22,489 bases of DNA from an uncultured Marmoricola sp. Lineage in GTDB: Bacteria > Actinomycetota > Actinomycetes > Propionibacteriales > Nocardioidaceae. Below, piece after piece: positions 14,935 to 21,614 of the stretch. Made by a program: the position numbers and the translations under genes. Within the stretch, counting starts at the first letter, position 1, and each line of letters begins with the position of its first letter. The DNA lies in assembly GCF_943913695.1 (NCBI RefSeq), contig NZ_CALTZE010000058.1:1-22489 (forward strand), given 5' to 3'. Under the pieces are notes generated by a model that saw nothing but the letters and a program-made list of their open reading frames with translations, had not been told where the DNA came from and made no database searches.

Positions 14935-16318
14935 ACACCGTCCCCTCGGCGTCGCTGTCCTTGCCGATGCGCTGGGCCAGGAACAGCCCCTCCAGGGCGA
15001 GCTCGACGGCACCGGCCATCTGGCCGTCGTCCTGGGCGTCGAGGCGCGCGAAGAGCTGGTCGTAGAGGTCGGACTCCCCTAGCACGGGTACGCCGGCCAG
15101 CACGTCGCGGGCCGGCACCTGGGCGCCGGTGACGACCATGGCGCCGTCCTCGATGGCCGCCACGAGGAGCCCGAGGTCGAGACCGCCGAGCCGGGCGCGG
15201 ACGGTCTCGGCGGTGGCGCGGCGCAGCAGGTGCTCGAGCACCTGCTCCTCGCGCCCCTCCTCGCCGCTCTCGAACTCGACCTTGCCGCCGAGCACCTCGA
15301 CCGCGGTCTCCAGGTCGACCACGCGGGCGACCGCACGCTCCTCACCGCGCGCGGTGGCGCGGTGCAGCGCCGCGGCGGCCACGGTCTCGGCACCGGCGAT
15401 CGAGAAGCGGGCGGAGACACCGGAGCGCTGGTCGACCGAGCTCGACTCGCGCAGCGCCCGGGTGAAGCGGGCCAGGATCTCCACGAGGTGGTCGGGCACC
15501 TCGGCGACCAGCTCGGCCTCCTGCCGGATCACGGCGACCTCGTCGTCGAGCTCGACCGGGTAGTGGGTGCGGATCTCCGCCCCGAAGCGGTCCTTGAGCG
15601 GGGTGATGATGCGGCCGCGGTTGGTGTAGTCCTCGGGGTTGGCGCTGGCCACCACCAGGGTGTCGAGCGGGAGCCGGAGCACGTAGCCGCGGATCTGGAT
15701 GTCGCGCTCCTCCATCACGTTGAGCATCGCGACCTGGATCCGCTCGGCGAGGTCGGGCAGCTCGTTGATCGCCACGATGCCGCGGTGGCTGCGCGGGATC
15801 AGGCCGAAGTGGATGGTCTCGGGGTCGCCCAGGCTGCGGCCGTCGGCGACCTTCATCGGGTCGACGTCGCCGATCAGGTCGGCCACGGAGGTGTCGGGGG
15901 TGGCGAGCTTCTCGGCGTACCGCTCCTCGCGGTGGCGCCACGCGACGGGCAGCCGGTCGCCCTCGGCCTCCACCCGGCGGCGCGAGGCGACCGTGATCGG
16001 GTCGTAGGGGTGCTCGGCGAGCTCGGCGCCCGCGATCACCGGCGTCCACTCGTCGAGCAGACCGACCAGGCTGCGCAGCAGTCGGGTCTTGCCCTGCCCG
16101 CGCTCGCCCAGCAGCACGACGTCGTGGCCGGCGAGCAGAGCCCGCTCGACCTGGGGCACGACGGTCGTGGCGAACCCGTGCAGCCCCGGCCACGGGTCGC
16201 GGCCCTCGCGCAGCGCGTCGAGCAGGTTGCGGCGCAGCTCCTCGCGCAGGGACTCCTGCACGTGGCCGCTCGCGCGGAGCTCACCGAGAGTGCGGACCGA
16301 CGGAGGGGAGGTCGTCAC
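14927..16318 (-). CDS. MoxR-family AAA+ ATPase (magnesium chelatase ChlI-like)
   Basis: A 463-aa AAA+ ATPase. Walker A is GERGQGKT (71-78), Walker B is IVAINELPDL (from 181), sensor 1 is in SANPEDYTNRGR (Asn227), and a candidate arginine finger is Arg244 in LKDRFGAEI. The helical lid region follows, and the C-terminal part (FSIAGAETVAAAAL, LEHLLRRATAETV) is typical of the ChlI-like MoxR subgroup. MoxR ATPases usually work with VWA proteins to remodel or load metals and cofactors into target enzymes; the target here is unknown. GTG 16318 is preceded by TAGTTT and a 6-nt spacer. First gene of the MoxR-unknown-VWA operon. Confidence 0.9.
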   Translation of the reverse strand: MTTSPPSVRTLGELRASGHVQESLREELRRNLLDALREGRDPWPGLHGFATTVVPQVERALLAGHDVVLLGERGQGKTRLLRSLVGLLDEWTPVIAGAELAEHPYDPITVASRRRVEAEGDRLPVAWRHREERYAEKLATPDTSVADLIGDVDPMKVADGRSLGDPETIHFGLIPRSHRGIVAINELPDLAERIQVAMLNVMEERDIQIRGYVLRLPLDTLVVASANPEDYTNRGRIITPLKDRFGAEIRTHYPVELDDEVAVIRQEAELVAEVPDHLVEILARFTRALRESSSVDQRSGVSARFSIAGAETVAAAALHRATARGEERAVARVVDLETAVEVLGGKVEFESGEEGREEQVLEHLLRRATAETVRARLGGLDLGLLVAAIEDGAMVVTGAQVPARDVLAGVPVLGESDLYDQLFARLDAQDDGQMAGAVELALEGLFLAQRIGKDSDAEGTVYG

Positions 16319-16324
16319 TGCACC

Positions 16325-16330
16325 AAACTA
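16325..16330 (-). promoter_or_regulatory. -10 box TAGTTT for the MoxR-VWA operon (leaderless type)
   Basis: TAGTTT on the minus strand, 6-nt spacer GGTGCA, then GTG 16318. It shares the 87-bp divergent region with the cyclase promoter at 16393-16398. Confidence 0.6.
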
Positions 16331-16392
16331 GCGCCGGACCAAGGCAGGTGCCCCGCTCCAGGGCGACCCAGCGGTCGGGCCGGGGTGCTCTC

Positions 16393-16398
16393 TAGGCT
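16393..16398 (+). promoter_or_regulatory. -10 box TAGGCT for the cyclase operon (leaderless type)
   Basis: TAGGCT, 7-nt spacer GGGTGCT, then GTG 16406. Same hexamer and spacing as hisN. Confidence 0.6.
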
Positions 16399-16405
16399 GG
16401 GTGCT

Positions 16406-17311
16406 GTGTCGACGCCCGCCTGGATCGCGCTCGCGCTGGGGCTCGGTCTCGTCGCGACGTACGCCGTCCTGCTGCGCACCCGCGCAGAGCTGAGTGCCGC
16501 CCGGCGCCGCCTGGAGGAGCTGGAGCGGGTGCAGCAGCAGGTCGTGGTCACCGAGACCCGCAGCCCGCGTGCGGTGCAGGCCGCCGGTCTCGCGATGCGC
16601 ACCGCACGGGAGACGGTGACGCGGCTGCGCGAGCAGGGCATGCGCGGCATGCTGCTCTCCTCGATCGACGACCTCACGGCCTGGACGCTCGAGGCGCGGC
16701 CGCAGATCGTGGAGGTGGCCGACGAGGAGGGCAACGTGACCGTGATGTTCTCCGACATCGAGGGCTCGACCGCGCTCAACTCCGAGCTCGGCGACGAGGT
16801 CTGGGTCAAGGTGCTCGAGGCCCACGAGCAGCTGGTCGAGGAGTGCGTGGAGCGACACCGTGGCCACGTGGTCAAGAGCTCCGGTGACGGGCTCATGGTC
16901 GTCTTCTCGACCCCCGAGCTGGCGCTCTCCGCCGCCACCGACATCCAGCGCGCGCTCAACGCCAAGCGGCAGCGCAACCGGCGGCTGCGCGACCACCCGG
17001 TGCGGGTGCGGATCGGGCTGCACACCGGACGGGCGATCGAGCGTGGCGGCGACTGGTTCGGACGCAACGTCGCCAAGGCGGCGCGGGTGGCCGCGATGGC
17101 CGACGGCGGCGAGATCCTGGTCAGCACCGAGCTGGCCGCGCGGCTGCGCGAGCGCGGCGGCGAGGAGCTGCCCTGGTCGCTGCGGCGCACCGAGACCGTC
17201 GAGCTCAAGGGCCTGCCCGGGGAGCACACCCTGTGGCTGGTCGAGCCGATGCGCGGCCGTGAGTCGTCACGGCCGGCCGGCGACCGTGACGAGGGGAGCC
17301 GTGATGGCTGA
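16406..17311 (+). CDS. Membrane-anchored class III adenylate/guanylate cyclase
   Basis: A 301-aa protein with an N-terminal membrane helix (WIALALGLGLVATYAVLL, residues 6-23), a coiled-coil linker (about 25-48), a helical spacer, and a class III nucleotide cyclase domain from about 109 to 260. Catalytic residues are present: metal-binding Asp117 (FSDIEGST) and Asp161 (SSGDGLMVVF), Lys157 as the likely purine-recognition lysine, and Asn221 and Arg227 in GRNVAKAARVA for the transition state. Lysine at that position favours ATP, so cAMP is the likely product (inference). The enzyme should be homodimeric, with the catalytic domain in the cytoplasm. Its stop overlaps the ankyrin gene start by 8 nt. 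Confidence 0.9.
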   Translation: MSTPAWIALALGLGLVATYAVLLRTRAELSAARRRLEELERVQQQVVVTETRSPRAVQAAGLAMRTARETVTRLREQGMRGMLLSSIDDLTAWTLEARPQIVEVADEEGNVTVMFSDIEGSTALNSELGDEVWVKVLEAHEQLVEECVERHRGHVVKSSGDGLMVVFSTPELALSAATDIQRALNAKRQRNRRLRDHPVRVRIGLHTGRAIERGGDWFGRNVAKAARVAAMADGGEILVSTELAARLRERGGEELPWSLRRTETVELKGLPGEHTLWLVEPMRGRESSRPAGDRDEGSRDG

Positions 17312-17690
17312 GGACCGCCCGCTGACACCCGAGGAGACCGCCCGCGTCGTCGAGCTCGCCCAGCACTTCGCGCGCGAGGGCATGACCACCGAGCTCGCCG
17401 GCTTCGTCGACCACGGCCTGCCCGTCGACGTGGCCGACGAGCAGGGCAACACGCTGCTGATGCTCGCGGCCTACCACGGCCACGCGGCCACGGTGGCGGC
17501 GCTGCTCGAGCGGGGCGCCGACGTCGACCGCCGCAACCACCGCGACCAGTCCCCCGTCGCCGGAGCGGTCTTCAAGGGCGAGGACGAGGTCGTCCGCGTG
17601 CTGGTGGCCGCCGGGGCCGACCTCGACGCGGGTACGCCGTCGGGTCGGGCGAGCGCGGAGATGTTCGGCCGTCAGGACCTGCTGCCGTGA
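17304..17690 (+). CDS. Small ankyrin-repeat protein
   Basis: A 128-aa protein with a short helical lead (TPEETARVVELAQHFAREGMTTELAGFV) and about three ankyrin repeats: GLPVDVADEQGNTLLMLAAYHGHAATVAALLERGADVD, then RRNHRDQSPVAGAVFKGEDEVVRVLVAAGADLD, and a terminal partial repeat. Ankyrin repeats bind partner proteins. ATG 17304 has GAGGGGAG upstream and overlaps the cyclase stop as ATGGCTGA; its stop overlaps the next gene as GTGA. The position suggests it binds the cyclase or the NYN-like protein, but that is inference. Confidence 0.9.
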   Translation: MAEDRPLTPEETARVVELAQHFAREGMTTELAGFVDHGLPVDVADEQGNTLLMLAAYHGHAATVAALLERGADVDRRNHRDQSPVAGAVFKGEDEVVRVLVAAGADLDAGTPSGRASAEMFGRQDLLP

Positions 17691-18058
17691 GGCAGGTGCT
17701 CGTGGTCGACGGGGCCAACGTCGTCGGTGCCACACCCGACGGCTGGTGGAAGGACCGCGCCGGCGCGGCCGCCCGCCTGCACGGGCGGCTCGCGACGGCC
17801 GACACGGCGTACGACGAGATCGTGCTGGTGCTCGAGGGTCAGGCCAAGGCCGGCATCCCCGCGGGTCGCGACGGCCACCTGCGCACGGTGCACGCCCCGC
17901 GCGACGGCGACGCCACGATCGCCGCGCAGGCCGAGAAGGCACTGACCGCCGGCCACCAGGCCGTTGTCGTCACGGCCGACCGGCTGCTGGCGCGTCGCGT
18001 GGAGCTGCTCGGCGCCCGCGTCATGAGCCCGAGCTGGCTGCTCTCCCAGCTCGGGTGA
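17687..18058 (+). CDS. NYN/PIN-like predicted RNase domain protein
   Basis: A 123-aa protein with the PIN-fold start VLVVDGANVVG (Asp8, Asn11), matching the NYN (YacP-related) group of predicted ribonucleases. The central GDATIAAQAEKAL supplies a second acidic residue, and VVVTADRLLARRVELLGARVMSPSWLL matches the closing strand-helix unit with an Asp after TA. A metal-dependent RNase activity is plausible but not shown; some small PIN/NYN proteins are inactive. GTG 17687 overlaps the ankyrin stop (GTGA). The last 38 nt overlap the 3' end of the convergent TetR gene. Confidence 0.78.
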   Translation: MRQVLVVDGANVVGATPDGWWKDRAGAAARLHGRLATADTAYDEIVLVLEGQAKAGIPAGRDGHLRTVHAPRDGDATIAAQAEKALTAGHQAVVVTADRLLARRVELLGARVMSPSWLLSQLG

Positions 18059-18620
18059 GGGCCGCGACGGCGGCCTCGGCGCCGCGGGCGAAGGCGTCGG
18101 CCGGCACGCCGATCCCGGAAGCGGCCACCATGCCCTCGTGGAGCAGCATCAGCTCTGCGGCGACCGCGTCGGGATCCACTGCCCCGGCGTCGACGGAGAG
18201 CTCGCGCAGCAGCGCCAGCGTCCACTGCTTCTGCCCCGCGATCACGGCGTAGGCCGGGTGGCCGGGATCGCTGATCTCGGCGTGCGCGTTGATCATGGCG
18301 CAGCCCTTCCAGGCGCGCTCGCGGGCCCACTGCGCCGAGGTCTCGAAGAGGGTGCGCAGCCGCCCGACGGGCGTGCCGTCGGACTCGGCCAGCCGCTCGT
18401 CGAGGTAGTCGCGCCACCGCTGGTCGCGGTCGAGCAGGTACTCCACGACGAGGCGCTCCTTGGAGCCGAACCGGTCGTAGAGCGTCTTCTTGGTCACCCC
18501 CGCGCGCTCGGCGACCGAGTCGACGCCGACCGCGTGGATCCCGCGCTCGTAGAACAGCTCCGACGCCGCGGCCAGCACCGCGCGCGCCTTGGGGGTCCAC
18601 TCGATCGTCGAGGTGCTCAT
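18021..18620 (-). CDS. TetR-family transcriptional repressor
   Basis: A 199-aa TetR/AcrR protein. The DNA-binding domain covers about residues 10-56: ARAVLAAASELFYERGIHAVGVDSV, then AERAGVTKKTLYDRFGSKERLVVEYL, including the recognition helix VTKKTLYDRFG. The C-terminal ligand domain is of the TetR_C type found beside small transporters. The gene is divergent from the EamA exporter, and a palindrome at 18630-18645 overlaps both -10 boxes, so it should repress itself and the exporter until an unknown ligand binds. ATG 18620 is 7 nt after its TATAGT box. The 3' end overlaps the NYN gene by 38 nt in convergent orientation. Confidence 0.92.
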   Translation of the reverse strand: MSTSTIEWTPKARAVLAAASELFYERGIHAVGVDSVAERAGVTKKTLYDRFGSKERLVVEYLLDRDQRWRDYLDERLAESDGTPVGRLRTLFETSAQWARERAWKGCAMINAHAEISDPGHPAYAVIAGQKQWTLALLRELSVDAGAVDPDAVAAELMLLHEGMVAASGIGVPADAFARGAEAAVAALTRAGRAASSGS

Positions 18621-18627
18621 GGACCCG

Positions 18628-18633
18628 ACTATA
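18628..18633 (-). promoter_or_regulatory. -10 box TATAGT for the tetR gene (leaderless type)
   Basis: TATAGT on the minus strand, 7-nt spacer CGGGTCC, then ATG 18620. It overlaps the left end of the operator palindrome. Confidence 0.6.
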
Positions 18634-18645
18634 CCGAACGGTGTA
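18630..18645. promoter_or_regulatory. Predicted TetR operator between tetR and the EamA exporter gene
   Basis: Sixteen-base palindrome TAYACCG-WW-CGGTRTA (TATACCGAACGGTGTA), with a mismatch only at one symmetric position. It overlaps the tetR -10 (18628-18633) and the first two bases of the exporter -10 (18644-18649). A further short palindrome GGTATACC lies at 18672-18679 inside the start of the exporter gene and could be an extra half-site arrangement. Confidence 0.75.
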
Positions 18646-18649
18646 GCGT
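18644..18649 (+). promoter_or_regulatory. -10 box TAGCGT for the EamA exporter gene (leaderless type)
   Basis: TAGCGT, 7-nt spacer CGTCCGC, then ATG 18657. The operator covers its first bases, so repressor binding would block polymerase. Confidence 0.6.
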
Positions 18650-18656
18650 CGTCCGC

Positions 18657-19616
18657 ATGAGTAGACAGATCGGTATACCTGCGCGGATCTCCGTGCCCCT
18701 GCTGTCGGCACTCTTCGTGGTGCTCTGGTCGGCCGGCTTCATCGGCAGCAAGCTCGGCACCGCCTACGCCCCCTTCGACACGGTGCTGCTGTGGCGCTCG
18801 CTGGCGCTGACCGGGCTGCTGCTCCCCTGGGTCGTCGCCGCCGTGCGCAGCCACCCAGTCCGCGACCTGGGGCGGCTCGCGAGCGTCGGGCTGCTCTCGC
18901 AGGGCGTCTACCTGGTGACCGTCTACTGGGCCGTCGGCCTCGGGGTGAGCAGCGGCACGGTGGCGCTCATCGACGGGGTGCAGCCGCTCGCGGTGGCCGC
19001 GCTGGCCGGCCCGCTGCTCGGCGCCGTCACGGCGGCGCGGCAGTGGCTCGGCCTCGGGCTCGGGCTGCTCGGCGTGGTCGTCGTCAGCGCCGCCGACCTC
19101 GCCTCGCCCGAGACCACCGCACCCTGGTGGGGCTACCCCCTCCCGCTGGTGGGCATGGCGGCGCTGGTGGCGGCCACCTTCGTGCAGCGCCGCGCGCCGC
19201 GGCGTACGCCGGCACTGCAGGCGCTCGCCGTGCACAGCGCGGCCACGGCGGTGCTCGCCGCCGCGATCGCCCTGGTCAACGGGCACGCCGCACCGCCGAC
19301 CGAGCCGGGTTTCTGGCTCGTGGTCGCGTGGATGGTCGTGCTCGCCACGCTGGGCGGCTACGGGCTCTACTGGGTGCTGCTCGAGCGCCGGGGGGTGACA
19401 CGGGTCAACGCGCTGATGTTCCTGGTCCCGCCGGTCACCACGGCGTGGGGGGCCGTGTGGTTCGGGGAGCCGGTCGGGCCGCTGACCGTGCTCGGGCTCG
19501 GCCTGGCGCTGCTCGCCGTACGCCTCGCCGGTCGCGGCTCGGCCGATGAGTCGATGCGGGAGCAGGAGTCTGCACCCCGTGATCATCGTGAGCGGACACC
19601 TACGGGTCGCACCTGA
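18657..19616 (+). CDS. EamA/DMT-superfamily transporter
   Basis: A 319-aa integral membrane protein with about ten predicted helices in two EamA halves, starting with VPLLSALFVVLWSAGFIGSKLGTAYAPFDTVLLWRSL. The second half includes TPALQALAVHSAATAVLAAAIALV and the closing RVNALMFLVPPVTTAWGAVWFGEPVGPLTVLGLGLALLAVRL, the usual end of an EamA repeat. Members export metabolites, amino acids or toxic compounds; the substrate is unknown. The last 25 residues are hydrophilic and overlap the next gene. Expression is probably controlled by the divergent TetR protein through the shared operator. Confidence 0.92.
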   Translation: MSRQIGIPARISVPLLSALFVVLWSAGFIGSKLGTAYAPFDTVLLWRSLALTGLLLPWVVAAVRSHPVRDLGRLASVGLLSQGVYLVTVYWAVGLGVSSGTVALIDGVQPLAVAALAGPLLGAVTAARQWLGLGLGLLGVVVVSAADLASPETTAPWWGYPLPLVGMAALVAATFVQRRAPRRTPALQALAVHSAATAVLAAAIALVNGHAAPPTEPGFWLVVAWMVVLATLGGYGLYWVLLERRGVTRVNALMFLVPPVTTAWGAVWFGEPVGPLTVLGLGLALLAVRLAGRGSADESMREQESAPRDHRERTPTGRT

Positions 19617-19848
19617 GCAGCGCGACGCTCACCTCGCCACCTGCGTCGACGTGGTGGCGGCCGCACGGGCGGCCGATGGCTGCCTCGACTTCGCCATCTC
19701 CCCCGACCTGCTCGACCCCGGCCGCATCAACGTCTCCGAGGGGTGGCTGAGCCGCCCGCACCTCGAGGCGTTTCGCGGCGCGGGCATCGGCGGCGAGCAG
19801 GGCGCGATGCTCCTCGAGGTGCGCGTCGAGGAGCGCGAGGTCGACTGA
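19579..19848 (+). CDS. Antibiotic biosynthesis monooxygenase (ABM) domain protein
   Basis: An 89-aa ferredoxin-like dimeric alpha-beta barrel protein: VIIVSGHLRVAPEQRDAHLATCVDVVAAARAADGCLDFAISPDLLDPGRINVSEGWLSRPHLEAFR. ABM proteins range from cofactor-free quinone-forming monooxygenases to haem-degrading enzymes and uncharacterised types; no substrate can be inferred. GTG 19579 is chosen because family members begin (M)IIVSGHL and a GGAGCAGGAG stretch lies upstream. An in-frame ATG at 19546 would add 11 unconserved residues. It overlaps the exporter gene's 3' end by 38 nt, so the two are co-transcribed. Confidence 0.85.
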   Translation: MIIVSGHLRVAPEQRDAHLATCVDVVAAARAADGCLDFAISPDLLDPGRINVSEGWLSRPHLEAFRGAGIGGEQGAMLLEVRVEEREVD

Positions 19849-19859
19849 TCCGGGCCGGG

Positions 19860-20396
19860 TCACCAGCCCTGCGCGCGCTTGCGACGGATCACGTCGGCGA
19901 GGTCGAGGTGGTGGGTCTGCCGCCACTCGGCGACCCGACGCAGGTCGGGCTCCAGCCGCTCGGCCGTGCCCTGCCGCGCGTGGTGCCAGCGCAGCGCGTC
20001 GTCGGCGTAGGCGACGAAGGCGACGGGGCGGGTGGCCCGGATCCGGCCGAGCGCCTCGACCGGATCGACACCCTGGGCGAGCAGCACGGCGAACCCCAGC
20101 GACGGACCGCGGTTGATGCCCATGTGGCAGTGGGCGAGGACGGTGCCGCCCTCCCGGATCGCTGCCAGGACCCAGTCGACGGCGACGTCGAACCACTCCG
20201 GCGGCACCTGCTGGCCGATGTCGTCCATGCCGTGGTGGAGGTAGCCCACCTGCGGGGCGTGCTCGGCGACGAAGTCGGCGTCGTCCCACTCGATGCGGCA
20301 GTCGACGACGTGGGTCAGTCCCGCGTCACACAGCTCTTCGAGCTGCCCCCGCGCCAGGTCGGCGTCGCGGGTGTCGAGGTCGCCACCGACGAGCAG
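19860..20396 (-). CDS. Dual-specificity-type protein phosphatase (start codon uncertain, apparent CTG)
   Basis: A cysteine phosphatase with the CX5R loop AHCHMGINRGPSLGF (Cys90 and Arg96 if CTG 20396 is used) and a plausible general acid in HHGMDDIGQQVP. THVVDCRIEWDDADFV forms the expected N-terminal strand-helix unit. Substrates may be phosphoproteins, RNA or lipids. The frame opens after a TGA near 20433-20435. Between there and the conserved VGGDLDTRDADL segment no ATG, GTG or TTG exists; only CTG 20396 fits. The first conventional start, GTG 20249, would remove the conserved first strand. It lies 78 nt after the anti-sigma-like gene on the same strand and could be co-transcribed with it. 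Confidence 0.75.
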   Translation of the reverse strand: MLVGGDLDTRDADLARGQLEELCDAGLTHVVDCRIEWDDADFVAEHAPQVGYLHHGMDDIGQQVPPEWFDVAVDWVLAAIREGGTVLAHCHMGINRGPSLGFAVLLAQGVDPVEALGRIRATRPVAFVAYADDALRWHHARQGTAERLEPDLRRVAEWRQTHHLDLADVIRRKRAQGW

Positions 20397-20474
20397 CTGC
20401 TCGGAGACGAAGGCAGCGTCGGGCGACCCTCAGGGTGGGCAGCCCGGCGGGCCCCGAAGGTCGCGACGGCGTGG

Positions 20475-21614
20475 TCACGACTCCGGCGTGGAGTCGGACG
20501 GCGTGGAGTCGGACGGCGTGGAGTCGGACGGCGTGGAGTCGGACGGCCGGGGGTCGGACGGCTGGCGGTCCGACTGGCCCCACCGCCCTCCGGGCTCGGC
20601 GCGGGAGCCCGACGGCGACTGCGCACCCGGCGACGACCCGGACGGACCGAGTAGGTCCGGCAACTCGGGGAGCTCGGGCAGTCGGGGAAGCACCGGCAGC
20701 TCCGGCAGGTCAGGCAGCCCCGGCCGGTCCCACCGCGGCAACGGCGAGGGTCCGGGGAGTCCCGCGTCGGAGCCCTTGCCGGGCACCTTGATCGGTCCGG
20801 AGCTGGGCCCCTTGCCCGGCGTCGGGCCGAAGCTGGGCGCCTTGGTGGGCCGCGGCGTCGGCTGGTAGGGCTCGGCCTGCGGCGGCTTCGTGGGCGCGCT
20901 GCTCGGGGCGGCGGTGGGCTGGCTCACGGGGCGACTCGGCGGCTGCCCCGACGAGCTGGAGGTCGACTGGCCCGTCGACTGGCCCGTCGACTGGCCGGCA
21001 GTGCTCGGGGGGCGCGCAGCGCTCGGCGACGGCGCCCGGGAGGTCGTGGTGGGGCCCGGCTTAAAGTCCTGGCCCCCGGCCCGGCCCGGTCGCTCCGGTC
21101 CGGTGGGCGCAGCCGACTGCGACCCGGGCGCGCGCTCGGGTTGCTCGCCCGTGGCACGAGGACGCAGCGGGGCACCGGCGCGGATCTCGGGCAGCTCGGG
21201 CGCCGAGAGGCCGGCGTCCTCCCCCGTCTCGCGCGCCTTGCGCGCGGGCTGGGGGAACTCGAAGGGCAGGTAGTGCCGAGACAGGTTGGCCACCCGCTCC
21301 TGCAGCGGCGCGGGCAGCGTGTTGGCCGCCGCCGAGAGCCCGGTGGCTCCGACGCCCGCGAGCGCGAGCACCAGGGCCCCTGAGACGGCGCGCGAGCGCA
21401 CGGGGACCAGGCGGGTCGGCGGCTTCACGGTGGAGGCTGTCGAGGGAGCTGTCGGTGCCTCACGCCCGAGCAGCGCGGCGAGCTCTGCCGAGGGCGCCGG
21501 GGCGGCCGGGGGCTCGGCGTACGCCGCGAGCTCGTGCAGCACCGCGTCGGCCTCCCCGGCCGGGGCGCCCAGGTCGCGGAGCTCGAGCCGCAGCTCGTCA
21601 AGGACGGTGCTCAC
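20475..21614 (-). CDS. Membrane protein in anti-sigma position with long Pro/Ser/Thr-rich outer domain
   Basis: A 379-aa protein whose GTG start overlaps the sigma gene's stop (GTGA). Residues 1-75 form a cytoplasmic part with an acidic helix (VLDELRLELRDLG) but no HxxxCxxC zinc anti-sigma motif. Residues about 76-97 are one membrane helix (AVSGALVLALAGVGATGLSAAA). After a short conserved-looking piece (PLQERVANLSRHYLPFEFPQPAR) the rest is low-complexity: GQST x3, many P/S/T/G/K blocks, an LPxLP array (LPDLPELPVLPRLPELPELP), and a C-terminal SDSTP array. Operon position and topology suggest a regulator of the sigma factor, but no domain proves it. The outer part may span or attach to the cell wall. 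Confidence 0.75.
   Translation of the reverse strand: MSTVLDELRLELRDLGAPAGEADAVLHELAAYAEPPAAPAPSAELAALLGREAPTAPSTASTVKPPTRLVPVRSRAVSGALVLALAGVGATGLSAAANTLPAPLQERVANLSRHYLPFEFPQPARKARETGEDAGLSAPELPEIRAGAPLRPRATGEQPERAPGSQSAAPTGPERPGRAGGQDFKPGPTTTSRAPSPSAARPPSTAGQSTGQSTGQSTSSSSGQPPSRPVSQPTAAPSSAPTKPPQAEPYQPTPRPTKAPSFGPTPGKGPSSGPIKVPGKGSDAGLPGPSPLPRWDRPGLPDLPELPVLPRLPELPELPDLLGPSGSSPGAQSPSGSRAEPGGRWGQSDRQPSDPRPSDSTPSDSTPSDSTPSDSTPES
20488..20562 (+). repeat. 15-bp tandem repeat, four perfect units plus one degenerate
   Basis: Unit GTGGAGTCGGACGGC at 20488-20502, 20503-20517, 20518-20532 and 20533-20547, then a variant at 20548-20562. It encodes the SDSTP pentapeptide array at the C-terminus of the anti-sigma-position protein. 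Copy number probably varies between strains by slippage. Confidence 0.9.

Noticed and set aside
12456..16318. True magnesium chelatase for (bacterio)chlorophyll
   Set aside because: No chelatase H subunit or tetrapyrrole genes nearby; the ATPase and VWA proteins fit the MoxR-VWA class better.
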